Source: Phreatobacter aquaticus (GTDB taxonomy: Bacteria; Pseudomonadota; Alphaproteobacteria; Rhizobiales; Phreatobacteraceae). Taken from it: a DNA stretch of 64,000 nt. Each line of letters opens with the position of its first letter. Position 1 is the stretch's first letter. Positions 33,975 to 43,555 of the stretch are shown here, in pieces. The notes under the pieces are model-generated. The model searched no databases. It saw nothing but the letters and a program-made list of their open reading frames with translations, and was not told the origin of the DNA. Both the position numbers and the translations under genes were made by a program. The DNA lies in assembly GCF_005160265.1 (NCBI RefSeq), contig NZ_CP039865.1, forward strand, positions 2,256,828 to 2,320,827, read 5' to 3'.

Positions 33975-34867
33975 GCGCCGTATCGACTGAGAGCGTCGTC
34001 GCCCCCGCGCCGGCTCGCCGCAATTCGGCGATCGAGCGCCTGACCCGCGACAAGCTGGCGCTGGCCGCAGCCGTGATCCTCGTGGCTGTCATCATCGCGG
34101 CCATGCTTGCGCCGTGGCTCGCCCCCAACGACCCCTATCTGACCAATACCCGCCTGCGCATGCTGCCGCCGGTCTGGGAAGCGCGGGGCCGCCCGCAATT
34201 CCTGCTCGGCACTGACGGGCTCGGGCGCTGCATGCTGTCGCGCATCCTTTACGGGACACGCGCGACCCTCATGATGGGCCTGGCCGCAACAGCGATTGGC
34301 GGCAGCATTGGCTTGCTGCTCGGCCTGTTCACCGCCTTCTACCGCAAGGCCGACGGGTGGATCATGCATTTCTCGGACATCCTGCTGTCGTTCCCGGCCA
34401 TCCTTCTTGGCCTGGCCTTCGCGGCAGTGGTCGGCCCGGGCATGACCGCCGTGGTCATCTCACTTGCGGTCTCCACCATTCCGGTGGTCACGCGTGTCAC
34501 CCGTGGTTCGGCGCTGGTGGTCATGGGGCAGGATTTCATCGAGGCCGGCCGTTCGATCGGCTTGTCCGATCGAACCCTGCTGGTGCGCTATCTTGGCCTG
34601 AACTGCATCTCGTCGGTCTTCGTCTACCTGACGTTGCGCTTCGGCCAGGTTATCCTGCTTGGCGCGGCGCTGTCGTTCCTCGGGCTCGGAGCCCAGCCGC
34701 CGGCCGCCGAACTCGGCACGATGGCCTCGTCTGGGCGCAACGAGCTGTTCCTGGCTCCGCATATCGCGATCATCCCGAGCCTGGTCATTGTGATCATCGT
34801 GCTGTGCGCCAACGTGCTTGGCGATGCCCTGCGCGACCTGCTCGATCCCCGGCTCCGGAACGGCTGA
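33971..34867 (+). CDS. Peptide/nickel-type ABC transporter permease (DppC-like)
   Basis: 298 aa. A cytoplasmic N-terminus leads to helix LALAAAVILVAVIIAAMLAPWLAP, followed by FLLGTDGLGRCMLSRILYGTR, a hallmark of DppC proteins, and the EAA loop in MGQDFIEAGRSIGLSDR. It pairs with the DppB-like permease. The following gene is the binding protein; no ATPase gene of the DppD/DppF type is present before or after, so the importer must borrow ATPases from elsewhere. Confidence 0.92.
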   Translation: MSAVSTESVVAPAPARRNSAIERLTRDKLALAAAVILVAVIIAAMLAPWLAPNDPYLTNTRLRMLPPVWEARGRPQFLLGTDGLGRCMLSRILYGTRATLMMGLAATAIGGSIGLLLGLFTAFYRKADGWIMHFSDILLSFPAILLGLAFAAVVGPGMTAVVISLAVSTIPVVTRVTRGSALVVMGQDFIEAGRSIGLSDRTLLVRYLGLNCISSVFVYLTLRFGQVILLGAALSFLGLGAQPPAAELGTMASSGRNELFLAPHIAIIPSLVIVIIVLCANVLGDALRDLLDPRLRNG

Positions 34868-34911
34868 TGCCAAACGGAAAAGACAAAAATCGTCTCAGAG
34901 GAGAACCACGC

Positions 34912-36507
34912 ATGAGTGCCCGACGAACTTCCCTCCTGGCCGCTGCCCTGGTCGGCGCGGTCGCCTGCGCGGCGCCAGCCCTCGCGCAGCAGCAGACCTC
35001 GATCACAGTCGTCCGCGAGGTCGATTCCGACCGTTACGACCCGCATCGCTCGACGGCCCGTGCTGCCTCCGAAGTGCTGTTCATGCTCGCCGACACACTT
35101 GTGTCGCTCGACCACGACATGACATCGATCAAGCCGGGTCTTGCCGAGAGCTGGACCGTCTCGCCCGATGGCAAGACCTACACGTTCAAGCTGCGCCAGG
35201 ACGTCCAGTTCTGCGACGGCAAGAAGATGACGGCTGACGACGTCGTCTATTCGATCAAGCGCTGGATCGACCCGGCGACCCGCTCGCCGGTCAGCTGGCG
35301 TGCCGGCCCGGTCGAGGACATCGTCGCCAAGGACGCCTACACCGTCGAATATCGCCTGAAGGCCCCCTTCTCGGAGCTGCTCTACCAACTCACCCAGAGC
35401 TTTGCCGTCGTCATCGACAAGGCCAATGTCGACGCGCTCGGCGCCGATTTCGGCGTGCGCGGCTTCAACGGCACCGGTCCCTATTGCTGGGGCGAATGGC
35501 GCCCGCGCAACGACATGCGCATGCGCCGCCACGATGCCTATCGCTGGGGCCCGCCGATCTATGAGAACCGCGGCCCGGCGCATATCCAGGAAGTCATCTG
35601 GCGCATCGTCCCCGAGGAGAACACCCGCCTTGCCGCCGTTCTGACCGGCCAGAGCCAGGTGACGCAGTACATTCCCTATTCGGGCCTCGCCCAGATCCGT
35701 GCCAACCGGAACCTGCGCGTCGTCGAGAATGCGGCGGCGTTCTGGACCTATTTCATCGGCTTCAAGGTCGACAAGGCCGGCGTCGACGATCCGGCCGTGC
35801 GCCGCGCCATCGTCATGGCTGTCGATCAGGAGGCGATCTCCCGCGACCTGAACTTCGGCGAGACCGAGCCGGCCTATTCCTACATCCACCAGGCCGCGAC
35901 CGACTGGAACAAGGCGGTCGATCCGATGCTCATCCGCACCAATGTTGCCGAGGCCAACCGCATTCTCGACGCGGCCGGCTGGGTGCGTGGTGCTGACGGC
36001 TTCCGCGCCAAGAACGGCGTGCGTCTGTCGCCTCTGGTCTATGGCTTCACCGGCTCGACCTGGCAGAAGCTGATGGAAACCGTGCAGGGCGACTTGCGCA
36101 AGATCGGTGTCGACCTGCGCATCCAGCTGTTCGATGCGACGGTGGCATGGGGCAAGCTTGCCACGCAGGAATTCGACCTGTTCGGCATGTCCTTCCCCTA
36201 CATCACCGCCGGTGACGCGCTGAACCTCTATTTCCGCTCGGCCAACGCGCCGACGCCGAACCGGATGAACTGGAAGGATGCCGCCACGGACCGGCTGCTT
36301 CAGGCCGGCATGACGGCGTCGTCGGACAGCGAGCGCGCAGTGGCCTATGGCGAGGTACTCCGGCAAGTCCATGAGGCCGCCGTGTGGATCCCGCTCTACC
36401 ACGAGCCGATGAAGATCGCCGCGTCGAACCGTCTGGCGGCGTTCAAGGCGCACAACATCTATGGCTGCGGCCTCTACAAGGGTCTCGACCTGCGCTTCAT
36501 CCGCTGA
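34912..36507 (+). CDS. ABC transporter substrate-binding protein, DppA/OppA family
   Basis: 531 aa periplasmic protein. Signal peptide SLLAAALVGAVACAAPALAQ ends at about residue 26. The DppA core follows: SEVLFMLADTLVSLDHDMT, PGLAESWTVSPDGKTYTFKL and MTADDVVYSIKRW, with a C-terminal PLYHEPMKIAA. GAGGAGAACC is 7 bp before ATG 34912. A strong hairpin follows the stop, ending the operon. Ligand not readable; the neighbouring hydrolases suggest an amide or peptide-like compound. Confidence 0.92.
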   Translation: MSARRTSLLAAALVGAVACAAPALAQQQTSITVVREVDSDRYDPHRSTARAASEVLFMLADTLVSLDHDMTSIKPGLAESWTVSPDGKTYTFKLRQDVQFCDGKKMTADDVVYSIKRWIDPATRSPVSWRAGPVEDIVAKDAYTVEYRLKAPFSELLYQLTQSFAVVIDKANVDALGADFGVRGFNGTGPYCWGEWRPRNDMRMRRHDAYRWGPPIYENRGPAHIQEVIWRIVPEENTRLAAVLTGQSQVTQYIPYSGLAQIRANRNLRVVENAAAFWTYFIGFKVDKAGVDDPAVRRAIVMAVDQEAISRDLNFGETEPAYSYIHQAATDWNKAVDPMLIRTNVAEANRILDAAGWVRGADGFRAKNGVRLSPLVYGFTGSTWQKLMETVQGDLRKIGVDLRIQLFDATVAWGKLATQEFDLFGMSFPYITAGDALNLYFRSANAPTPNRMNWKDAATDRLLQAGMTASSDSERAVAYGEVLRQVHEAAVWIPLYHEPMKIAASNRLAAFKAHNIYGCGLYKGLDLRFIR

Positions 36508-36517
36508 CTTTTGCGAG

Positions 36518-36546
36518 GGGCCGGATGCGATGAGCGCATCCGGCCC
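36518..36546 (+). terminator. Intrinsic-type terminator after the DppA-like gene
   Basis: GGGCCGGATGCG pairs perfectly with CGCATCCGGCCC over a 5-nt loop (12-bp stem), followed by TTCGTCTCT. The hairpin is strong but the T-tract is short. Confidence 0.65.
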
Positions 36547-36647
36547 TTCGTCTCTACGAAAGACCGACCATCACGCGCCTGTTCGCTTGGTCGTGGCCGG
36601 GCGCACACGCAGCCGCGACAAGAAACATTGATCCGGAAGAAACCTCG

Positions 36648-38102
36648 ATGCCCGTTACCCTCATCAAGTCAGCCGCCTGGGTCGTTGCCTTCGACGGGCG
36701 CAAGCACACCTATATGCGGGATGCGGATGTTGCCTTTGATGGCAACACGATCATCCATGTCGGCCCGGGTTTCGAGGGCAAGGCGGCGACCACGATCGAC
36801 GGCGCCGGCATGCTGGTCATGCCGGGCCTGGTCAATGTCCATTCCCATCCCTCGTCCGAGCCCATGGCCAAGGGCTGGAACGACGAGCTTGGCTCGCCCA
36901 AGCTCTACCAGTCGGCGCTCTATGAATTCATGCCGCTGTTCCGGGCCGATGCCGGCGGCGCGCCGAACCCGGACGACATCCCGGCCTCCGCGACCGTTGC
37001 CTATTCCGAACTGCTCCTCTCCGGCGTGACCACGCTGGTCGATATGTCGGTCGCCTGGAACGGCTGGGTCGACACGTTCGCGGCCTCCGGCCTGCGCGGC
37101 GTGCTGTCGCCCATGTACCGCTCGGCCCGCTGGTTCACCAAGAACGGCTATGTCGTCGAATATGAATGGGCCAAGGACGAGGGCATGGCGGCGATGGAAG
37201 CCGCGATGAAGGTGCTCGACGAGGCGGCAAAGCATCCCTCGGGTCGCATGTCGGGCATGGTCTCACCGAGCCAGATCGACACCTGCTCGCCGGCCCTCAT
37301 CAAGGCGAGCTTCGCCGAAGCCAAGAAGCGCAAGCTGCCCTTCCAGATTCACGCGGCCCAGTCGGTCGTCGAGTTCCACGAGATCACCCGCCGCCACGGC
37401 ATGACGCCGGTGGAATGGCTGGGGTCGCTCGGCGTCCTGTCCGACCGCTCGCTGATCGGCCACGGCATCTTCATGGACCATCACACCTCGGTCCACTGGC
37501 CGCGCCGCGATGACCTGCAGGATCTGGTTGATACCGGCACAACGGTCGCCCATTGCCCGACCGTGTTCCAGCGCCGCGGCATCGCGCTGCAGACCTTCGG
37601 CGAATATGTCCGCCGCGGCGTCAATATGGCGATCGGCACCGACACCTATCCGCACAACATGATCGAGGAGATGCGCGCCGTCGCGATCACCTCGCGGCTG
37701 GTCGCCGAGGATGTCTACGACACCCGCTCCTCCGACGTGTTCAACGCGGCGACGCTGGGCGGCGCCAAGGCGCTGGGCCGCAAGGATATCGGCCGCCTCG
37801 CTGTCGGCGCCAAGGCCGACATCGTGCTGGTCGACACCACCATGGCCTGCATGAAGCCGCTGCGCGATCCCGTGCGCTCCATGATCTATGCGGCGGCCGA
37901 GCGCGCCATCAGGACGGTCTTCGTCGACGGCACCAAGGTGGTGGATGGCGGCAAGGTCCTGACCATGGACCTTGATGCCGCCTCCGCCCAGCTCGAAGTG
38001 GCGCAGAAGCGCGCCGAGGCCGGGGTGAAGAGCCTCGACTGGGCCAAGCGCGATCACCTGAAGATCTCGCCGCTGATGTTCCCGCCCGCCAAGGGTTCGT
38101 GA
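36648..38102 (+). CDS. Amidohydrolase/deaminase family (SsnA/TrzA-like)
   Basis: 484 aa. Metal ligands are visible in VNVHSHPSSEPM (HxH), IHAAQS, GHGIFMDHH and GTDTYPHNM. The overall pattern is that of chlorohydrolase, guanine and S-adenosylhomocysteine deaminase-like enzymes. It is 140 bp after the binding-protein gene, behind the terminator, so it likely has its own promoter. Still on the same strand and in the same context, it may act on a product of the first amidohydrolase. Substrate undetermined. Confidence 0.87.
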   Translation: MPVTLIKSAAWVVAFDGRKHTYMRDADVAFDGNTIIHVGPGFEGKAATTIDGAGMLVMPGLVNVHSHPSSEPMAKGWNDELGSPKLYQSALYEFMPLFRADAGGAPNPDDIPASATVAYSELLLSGVTTLVDMSVAWNGWVDTFAASGLRGVLSPMYRSARWFTKNGYVVEYEWAKDEGMAAMEAAMKVLDEAAKHPSGRMSGMVSPSQIDTCSPALIKASFAEAKKRKLPFQIHAAQSVVEFHEITRRHGMTPVEWLGSLGVLSDRSLIGHGIFMDHHTSVHWPRRDDLQDLVDTGTTVAHCPTVFQRRGIALQTFGEYVRRGVNMAIGTDTYPHNMIEEMRAVAITSRLVAEDVYDTRSSDVFNAATLGGAKALGRKDIGRLAVGAKADIVLVDTTMACMKPLRDPVRSMIYAAAERAIRTVFVDGTKVVDGGKVLTMDLDAASAQLEVAQKRAEAGVKSLDWAKRDHLKISPLMFPPAKGS

Positions 38103-38129
38103 CGCCGGGCCGGCGTCAGCCCGCATTGG

Positions 38130-39767
38130 TCAGGACGCGGCCACCGATACCTCGGTGGCATCGTTGGCTGCGGTGGTCAGCGGGCGCGGGGCAAAGGTCT
38201 GGGCATCCGCCATGGCCCACATCCGCTGATAGGCGGGATCGCGGGTGCCCTGGATGAGTTCACCCGGCGACAGCTGGGCATAGACCTCTGCGAACGAGCG
38301 CACTTCCAGCTGCGAGACCCGCTTCATCACGTGGCGCGCGGTGATCTCGCTGGGATGCTGGAGCCCGGCTGCCGCAACTATCTCGCGCAGCGCCTCCAGC
38401 GTTGAATCGTGGAAGTGCCGGACGCGCTCTGCCTTGTCGCCAACCACAAGCGCTCGCTGGCGGATCGGGTCCTGGGTCGCCACCCCGGTCGGGCAGCGGT
38501 CGGTGTGGCAGGCGAGCGACTGGATGCAGCCGATGGCGAACATGTAGCCACGTGCGGCATTGCACCAGTCGGCGCCCAGCGCCAGCACGCGCGCCATGTC
38601 GAACGCCGTGACAATCCGGCCTGAAGCACCAAGCTTGACCCGGTCCTTGAGGCCCGCGCCGACAAGGCAGTTGCGCACGATGGTCAGCCCTTCGCGCAGC
38701 GGCGTGCCGACATGGTCGGTGAATTCGAGCGGCGCCGCCCCCGTGCCGCCCTCCTTGCCATCCACCACGATGAAATCGGGCGTGATGCCGGTCTCCAGCA
38801 TCGCCTTGCACATGGCAGCGAATTCCCAGTCATTGCCGATGCAAAGCTTGAAGCCGACCGGCTTGCCGCCGGAGAGCTCGCGCAGTTTGGCGATGAAATG
38901 CATCAGCTCGATAGGCGTCGAGAAGGCGGAATGGCTGGCCGGGGATACACAATCAACCCCCAGCGGGACGCCGCGGGTCAGCGCGATTTCGGCCGAGATC
39001 TTGGCCGCCGGCAGGACGCCGCCATGGCCGGGCTTGGCGCCCTGCGACAGCTTGATCTCGATCATCTTGATCTGCTCGGTGGAGGCCGTCTTGGCGAACA
39101 TCTCCTCGGAGAAACTGCCATCAGCATTGCGGCAACCGAAATAGCCGGAGCCGAGCTCCCAGATGATGTCGCCGCCGAACTCGCGGTGATAGGGGCTGAA
39201 GCCGCCTTCGCCAGTGTCATGGGCAAAGCCGCCTAGCTTGGCGCCCTTGTTGAGCGCGCGGATCGCATTGGCGCTGAGCGAGCCGAAGCTCATCGCTGAA
39301 ATGTTGAACAGCGAGAGGTCATAGGGCTTGAGACAGTCCGGCCCGCCGACGCGCACGCGGAAATCGCTGCTCGGGATGTGGGCCGGCATCATCGAATGGG
39401 TCAGCCATTCGAAATTGTCGCTGTAGACGTCGAGCTGAGTGCCGAAGGGGCGCTTGTCGAGGGCGCGCTTGGCGCGCTGGTAGACGATGGCGCGCTTGGA
39501 GCGGTTGAACGGAGTGCCGTCGGTCTCGCTTTCGAGGAAGTACTGGCGGATCTCCGGCCGGATCTCCTCCAGCAGGTAGCGGATATTGGCGAGGATCGGG
39601 TAATTGCGCCGGACCGCGTGCTTTTCCTGGAGTATATCCCGGACCCCGATGGCGGTGAGTGCCGCCGAGATCGTGAACATCACCCAGGCGAAACCGCCCA
39701 GAGCGCCTGTGGTGAAAGGGAAGACGAAGACGCCGAGAATGCTCAGGCCGAACGGCAGGTAACGCAT
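38130..39767 (-). CDS. FMN-binding glutamate-synthase-type oxidoreductase, membrane-anchored
   Basis: 545 aa. Two N-terminal membrane helices (LPFGLSILGVFVFPFTTGAL and FAWVMFTISAALTAIGV) precede a GltB-like FMN barrel with NISAMSFGSLSANAIRALN, KPGHGGVLPAAKISAEIA, DGKEGGTGAAPLEF and the [3Fe-4S] cysteines in CIQSLACHTDRCP. It lacks the amidotransferase domain, so it is not a full glutamate synthase. Proteins of this family often oxidise small amines or act with separate partners; none is adjacent. ATG 39767 follows GGGGAGA; a GTG at 39779 has no better site. Confidence 0.87.
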   Translation of the reverse strand: MRYLPFGLSILGVFVFPFTTGALGGFAWVMFTISAALTAIGVRDILQEKHAVRRNYPILANIRYLLEEIRPEIRQYFLESETDGTPFNRSKRAIVYQRAKRALDKRPFGTQLDVYSDNFEWLTHSMMPAHIPSSDFRVRVGGPDCLKPYDLSLFNISAMSFGSLSANAIRALNKGAKLGGFAHDTGEGGFSPYHREFGGDIIWELGSGYFGCRNADGSFSEEMFAKTASTEQIKMIEIKLSQGAKPGHGGVLPAAKISAEIALTRGVPLGVDCVSPASHSAFSTPIELMHFIAKLRELSGGKPVGFKLCIGNDWEFAAMCKAMLETGITPDFIVVDGKEGGTGAAPLEFTDHVGTPLREGLTIVRNCLVGAGLKDRVKLGASGRIVTAFDMARVLALGADWCNAARGYMFAIGCIQSLACHTDRCPTGVATQDPIRQRALVVGDKAERVRHFHDSTLEALREIVAAAGLQHPSEITARHVMKRVSQLEVRSFAEVYAQLSPGELIQGTRDPAYQRMWAMADAQTFAPRPLTTAANDATEVSVAAS

Positions 39768-39889
39768 GCTTCTCCCCACGATGTCGGGGCCGGTTGCAAC
39801 GTCACGCCGATGGCCCGAAGCGTCAGTCGGCCATCAGATCATGACATTGCGAAGAAACCGTTGTGCCCATGCACCGGAGGGAGACGGCA

Positions 39890-39909
39890 GGGGCGGGCAG
39901 GCCCGCCCC
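39890..39909 (-). terminator. GC-rich hairpin after the MetE-like gene
   Basis: GGGGCGGGC and GCCCGCCCC form a 9-bp inverted repeat with a 2-nt spacer 9 bp downstream of the stop. In practice a 7-bp stem with 6-nt loop is likely. There is no U-run, so it may act as a 3' stabiliser rather than an intrinsic terminator. Confidence 0.45.
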
Positions 39910-39917
39910 TATGGCAC

Positions 39918-41036
39918 TCAGCCCCAGACTTCCCGCGAGATCTCGACGATCAGCTCCAGCTTGCGCCATTGCTCGTCCTCGGCCAGCGTGTTGCCTTCCT
40001 CCGTGGAGGCAAAGCCGCACTGGCCCGACAGGCAGAGTTGCTCCAGCGGCGCATATTTGGCGGCTTCGTCGATCCGACGCTTGATGTCGTCCTTCTTTTC
40101 CAGCGTGCCGGTCTTGGTCGTCACGAGGCCGAGCACCACCGCCTTGCCCTTGGGCAGGAAGCGCAGCGGCTCGAAGCCACCGGCGCGCTCGGTATCCCAT
40201 TCCATGAAATAGGCATCGACCGGCATGGTATTGAACAACAGGTCGGCGATCGGCTCGTAGCCGCCGGAGGCGACGAAGGTCGAGCGGAAATTGCCGCGGC
40301 AGAGATGCATGGTGATCAGCATGTCGGCCGGGCGATTCTTGATCGCGGTATCGACCATGCCGGCATAGATGGCGCCCTGCTTGTCCGGATCGTCGCCGCG
40401 CTCGGCCAGCATCTTCTTCTGCTCAGGGTCGCAGAGATAGGCGAAGGACACGTCGTCGAGCTGCAGGTAGCGGCAGCCAGCGTCATAGAAGGCCGAGACC
40501 GCCTTGGCATAGGCGCCGCCGAGGTCGCGGTAATAGTCGTTCATGTCGGGGTAGAGACCCATGTTGATGAGCTTCCGGCCGCCCCGGTAATGCAGCATCG
40601 AGGGCGACGGGATCGTCATCTTCGCCGTCTTCGTCGTGTTCGCCTTCAGGAACTTGAAGTGCTCGATGAAGGGATGGGTCGAAAAGCCGATCTGGCCGGT
40701 GACGCGCGGCGCCTCGGCCTTTGTCTGCACGCCGGCGAACTGGATGCCCTGGTCGAGTTCGACACGGGTCACGCCGTCGAGCTGCCAGAGGAAATCGTAG
40801 TGCCACCAGGAGCGGCGATATTCGCCGTCGGTGATGCCCGTGAGGCCGACGGCCTCCTGCTTGGCGATCAGCTTGCGGATTTCCGCATCCTCCACCGCCT
40901 TGAGGCCGGCCTCGTCGAGTTTGCCGGCGGCCTTGGCGGCGCGGGCGTCCTTCAGCGCGCCCGAGCGCAGGAGTGAGCCGACCTGGTCGGCGCGGAAGGG
41001 TCCGGTCTTGCCGGGAACGGCGGGTGTCTTGGTCAT
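39918..41036 (-). CDS. Cobalamin-independent methionine synthase C-terminal-like protein
   Basis: 372 aa, one MetE/UROD-like barrel. It begins FRADQVGSLLRSG and contains YLQLDDVSFAYL, MHLCRGNFRS and CLSGQCGFAST, where His and Cys residues should bind zinc as in MetE. It lacks the N-terminal half of MetE, so it resembles the YxjG/YxjH-type proteins that transfer methyl groups to a thiol. Start ATG 41036 with AAGGGAG upstream. It follows the LivF gene by 31 bp, so methyl-compound uptake and methyl transfer may be linked. Confidence 0.87.
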   Translation of the reverse strand: MTKTPAVPGKTGPFRADQVGSLLRSGALKDARAAKAAGKLDEAGLKAVEDAEIRKLIAKQEAVGLTGITDGEYRRSWWHYDFLWQLDGVTRVELDQGIQFAGVQTKAEAPRVTGQIGFSTHPFIEHFKFLKANTTKTAKMTIPSPSMLHYRGGRKLINMGLYPDMNDYYRDLGGAYAKAVSAFYDAGCRYLQLDDVSFAYLCDPEQKKMLAERGDDPDKQGAIYAGMVDTAIKNRPADMLITMHLCRGNFRSTFVASGGYEPIADLLFNTMPVDAYFMEWDTERAGGFEPLRFLPKGKAVVLGLVTTKTGTLEKKDDIKRRIDEAAKYAPLEQLCLSGQCGFASTEEGNTLAEDEQWRKLELIVEISREVWG

Positions 41037-41067
41037 CTCTGTGGTCTCCCTTCGAGGTCTTGTTTGT

Positions 41068-41784
41068 TCAGGTGTGGGCGCGATCGGCCACGCCCAGATG
41101 GCGGTCCAGCGCGGCGGCATCGTTCATCAGGGCGGCGCTCGTGCCCTCCCAGACGACGGCGCCACGGTCGAGGATCACGGCCGCATCGGTCAGCGGCAGG
41201 ATCTTGCGCGCCTTCTGTTCGACGATGATGGCAGATAGTCCCTCGTCGCGCACGATGCGGGCAATGGCTGATAGCAACTCGTCGACGATGATTGGCGCGA
41301 GACCTTCCAGCGGCTCGTCGAGCAACAGGATCTTCGGATTGATGACCAGGGCCCGCGCGACCGCCAGCATCTGTTGTTCGCCACCGGACAATTGGTTGCC
41401 GAGATTGCCGCGCCGTTCGGCGAGGCGCGGGAACATGTCGAACACCCGCTTCGGTGACCATGGACCGGCAACCGCGATGGCGGTGAGGTTCTCCTCCACC
41501 GTCAGCGACTTGAAGATGCCGCGCTCCTGCGGCACCCAGCCGAGGCCAAGGGCCGCGCGCCGTTCGGGCCGGGTGCGGGTGATGTCCTGACCGCCAAGGT
41601 GGATTGTCCCGCCCTTGAGGGTAGTCAGCCCGCAGATCGTCTCGATGAGCGTCGTCTTGCCGGTGCCATTGCGACCGAGCAACGCCAGCGAGCGCCCTTC
41701 GCCAAGCGTCAGGGACAGGCCGTTGAGAACAACAGCCTCGCCATAACCGGCGATCACCTTGTCGATCGTGAGAAGCGCGCTCAT
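41068..41784 (-). CDS. livF: Branched-chain-type ABC transporter ATPase (LivF-like)
   Basis: 238 aa. Walker A LGRNGTGKTT, signature QLSGGEQQMLAVARAL, Walker B KILLLDEPLEGLAP (the LivF hallmark) and H-loop IIVEQKA. ATG overlaps the LivG stop by 4 bp (ATGA). It energises import with LivG. The RGIFKSLTVEENL block is typical of LivF. Confidence 0.93.
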   Translation of the reverse strand: MSALLTIDKVIAGYGEAVVLNGLSLTLGEGRSLALLGRNGTGKTTLIETICGLTTLKGGTIHLGGQDITRTRPERRAALGLGWVPQERGIFKSLTVEENLTAIAVAGPWSPKRVFDMFPRLAERRGNLGNQLSGGEQQMLAVARALVINPKILLLDEPLEGLAPIIVDELLSAIARIVRDEGLSAIIVEQKARKILPLTDAAVILDRGAVVWEGTSAALMNDAAALDRHLGVADRAHT

Positions 41785-42542
41785 GGCTCGCCCTCGCCGA
41801 GATAGACGGCACGCACTCTGGGGTCGGCCTGGATCTCTGCCACAGTGCCTTCGGTGAAGACAGCACCCTGCACCAGCACGGTGATGCGCTCGGCGAAGCG
41901 GAATACCAGGTCCATGTCATGCTCGATCAGCACGATGGTCACCTCGCGCGGCAGGCTCGACACGATGTCGATGATATCGCCGCGCTCGCCCTCGGGCACA
42001 CCGGCCGCCGGCTCGTCCAGCAGCAAAACGCGCGGGCTGCAGGCGAGAGCAGTTGCGATCTCCAGCAGCCGCCGCTTGCCATAGGGCAGGGTGGAGGTGC
42101 GCTCCAGCATGACATCGGCGAGTTTGAAGCGCGTGAGCAGTGCTTCGGCCTCGTCGAGCACGGATTGCTTGGAACCGGTGAGGCGCCACCATTCCGTTCC
42201 GTGGCCCTGATGCTCGGAAATGGCGAGGCCGACGGTCTCGAGCGGAGTGAGGTCGGCGAACAACTGGTTGATCTGGAAGGTGCGGGCAAGCCCGCGCGCC
42301 ACGCGCCGGTGCGGCGCGAGCGCCGTGATGTCCTGGCCTTCCAGGTGGATCGATCCAGCGGTCGGCTGCAGAACCCCGGTCATCAGATTGATCAACGTTG
42401 TCTTGCCCGCGCCATTCGGCCCGATCAGCGCGTGGCGGGCCCCCTGACCGATGCAGAGCGATACATCGTTGGTCGCCACCAGTCCGCCGAAGCGGCGCAC
42501 CAGGCCGCGGGTTTCCAGCGCCGGCTGGGATGAGGCGGTCAC
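41781..42542 (-). CDS. livG: Branched-chain-type ABC transporter ATPase (LivG-like)
   Basis: 253 aa from GTG 42542, overlapping the LivM stop by 4 bp. Walker A GPNGAGKTT, GLARTFQINQLFADLTPLE (LivG Q-loop region), Walker B VLLLDEPAAGVPEGE and H-loop IVLIEHDMDLVF. The longer frame extending to 43574 lies on top of livM and is spurious. Signature reads LPYGKRRLLEIA, the usual LivG variant of LSGGQ. Confidence 0.93.
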   Translation of the reverse strand: MTASSQPALETRGLVRRFGGLVATNDVSLCIGQGARHALIGPNGAGKTTLINLMTGVLQPTAGSIHLEGQDITALAPHRRVARGLARTFQINQLFADLTPLETVGLAISEHQGHGTEWWRLTGSKQSVLDEAEALLTRFKLADVMLERTSTLPYGKRRLLEIATALACSPRVLLLDEPAAGVPEGERGDIIDIVSSLPREVTIVLIEHDMDLVFRFAERITVLVQGAVFTEGTVAEIQADPRVRAVYLGEGEP

Positions 42543-43555
42543 GCGGAGCGCCTCCCGGTCAGCCGCGCCAGGAGATCCTTGGCCTGCACATTGATGCGGT
42601 CCCGGCCGACGAGCACGAGGATCACCAGGAACAGGCCCATCCAGAACAGCCAATAGGCCGGCGTGATGCCCGACAGGAAGTCCTTCATCAGCTTGAAGGC
42701 GATGGCGCCGACGAGCCCGCCATAGAGATAGCCGGTGCCGCCGATCACGAGCACCAGCAGACCATCTGCGGAGCGGCCGAAATCCAGCACTTCGAGTGAA
42801 ACGAAGGATGTCGTCTGGGCGAGCAGCGCGCCAGCGGCGCCAGCATAGGCGGCCGCCAACGTGTAGATCATCACGATGCGCCGGCCGGGCGAGATGCCGA
42901 CCGAGGAGGCCCTGAGCGGATTGTCCTTTACCGCCCTCAGTGACAGCCCGAACGGTGAATGCACGACGCGGCGCGCCAGCAGGAACAGGAGAAACAGGAC
43001 GGTGAGCGAATAGAGATAGGCCGTCTTGCCGAGGAAATCGAAGGCGAAGAGACCCAGGATCGGCCCCATCATGATGCCGAGCAGGCCGTCGGCGCCGCCG
43101 GTCAGCCAATCCGCCTTGTTGGCGATCTCGTGGAGGATCAGCGCGACACCTAGCGTCACCATCAGCCGGGTGAGATCGGTGCCCCGGATGATCAGCACAC
43201 TGGTGAGGAGACCGAACAATCCGGCGAACAGCGTGGCGATCACGAGGCCAGTAATGGGCTCGGTCACGCCATGCTTGGCGAGAAGGCCGGCCGTATAGGC
43301 GCCGAGCCCGAAGAAGGCGGCCTGGCCCAGTGACACGATGCCGGCGTAGCCGAGGATGAGATCGATCGAGAGGGCGAACAGGGCGAGGATTGCGATCTCG
43401 TTCATCAGCGCGGCCCGGTTGGGCGAGATGAACAGGATGGCCAGCGCCAGGATCCAGAACACGACCTCCTGCGGTCTCCACGACGCCTCCGCCTTCAGGA
43501 AGGCAGCCGGCGTGGTCGGCTTGGTGGGCGAAAGGAGCTTCAGCATCGCGATCAC
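42539..43555 (-). CDS. livM: Branched-chain-type ABC transporter permease (LivM-like)
   Basis: 338 aa with about ten membrane segments. Family blocks are IDLILGYAGIVSLGQAAFFG, DLTRLMVTLGVALILHE and SPFGLSLRAVKDNPLRA. GTG start overlaps the LivH stop (GTGA); ATG three codons on is an alternative. It forms the channel with LivH. Confidence 0.93.
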   Translation of the reverse strand: MIAMLKLLSPTKPTTPAAFLKAEASWRPQEVVFWILALAILFISPNRAALMNEIAILALFALSIDLILGYAGIVSLGQAAFFGLGAYTAGLLAKHGVTEPITGLVIATLFAGLFGLLTSVLIIRGTDLTRLMVTLGVALILHEIANKADWLTGGADGLLGIMMGPILGLFAFDFLGKTAYLYSLTVLFLLFLLARRVVHSPFGLSLRAVKDNPLRASSVGISPGRRIVMIYTLAAAYAGAAGALLAQTTSFVSLEVLDFGRSADGLLVLVIGGTGYLYGGLVGAIAFKLMKDFLSGITPAYWLFWMGLFLVILVLVGRDRINVQAKDLLARLTGRRSA

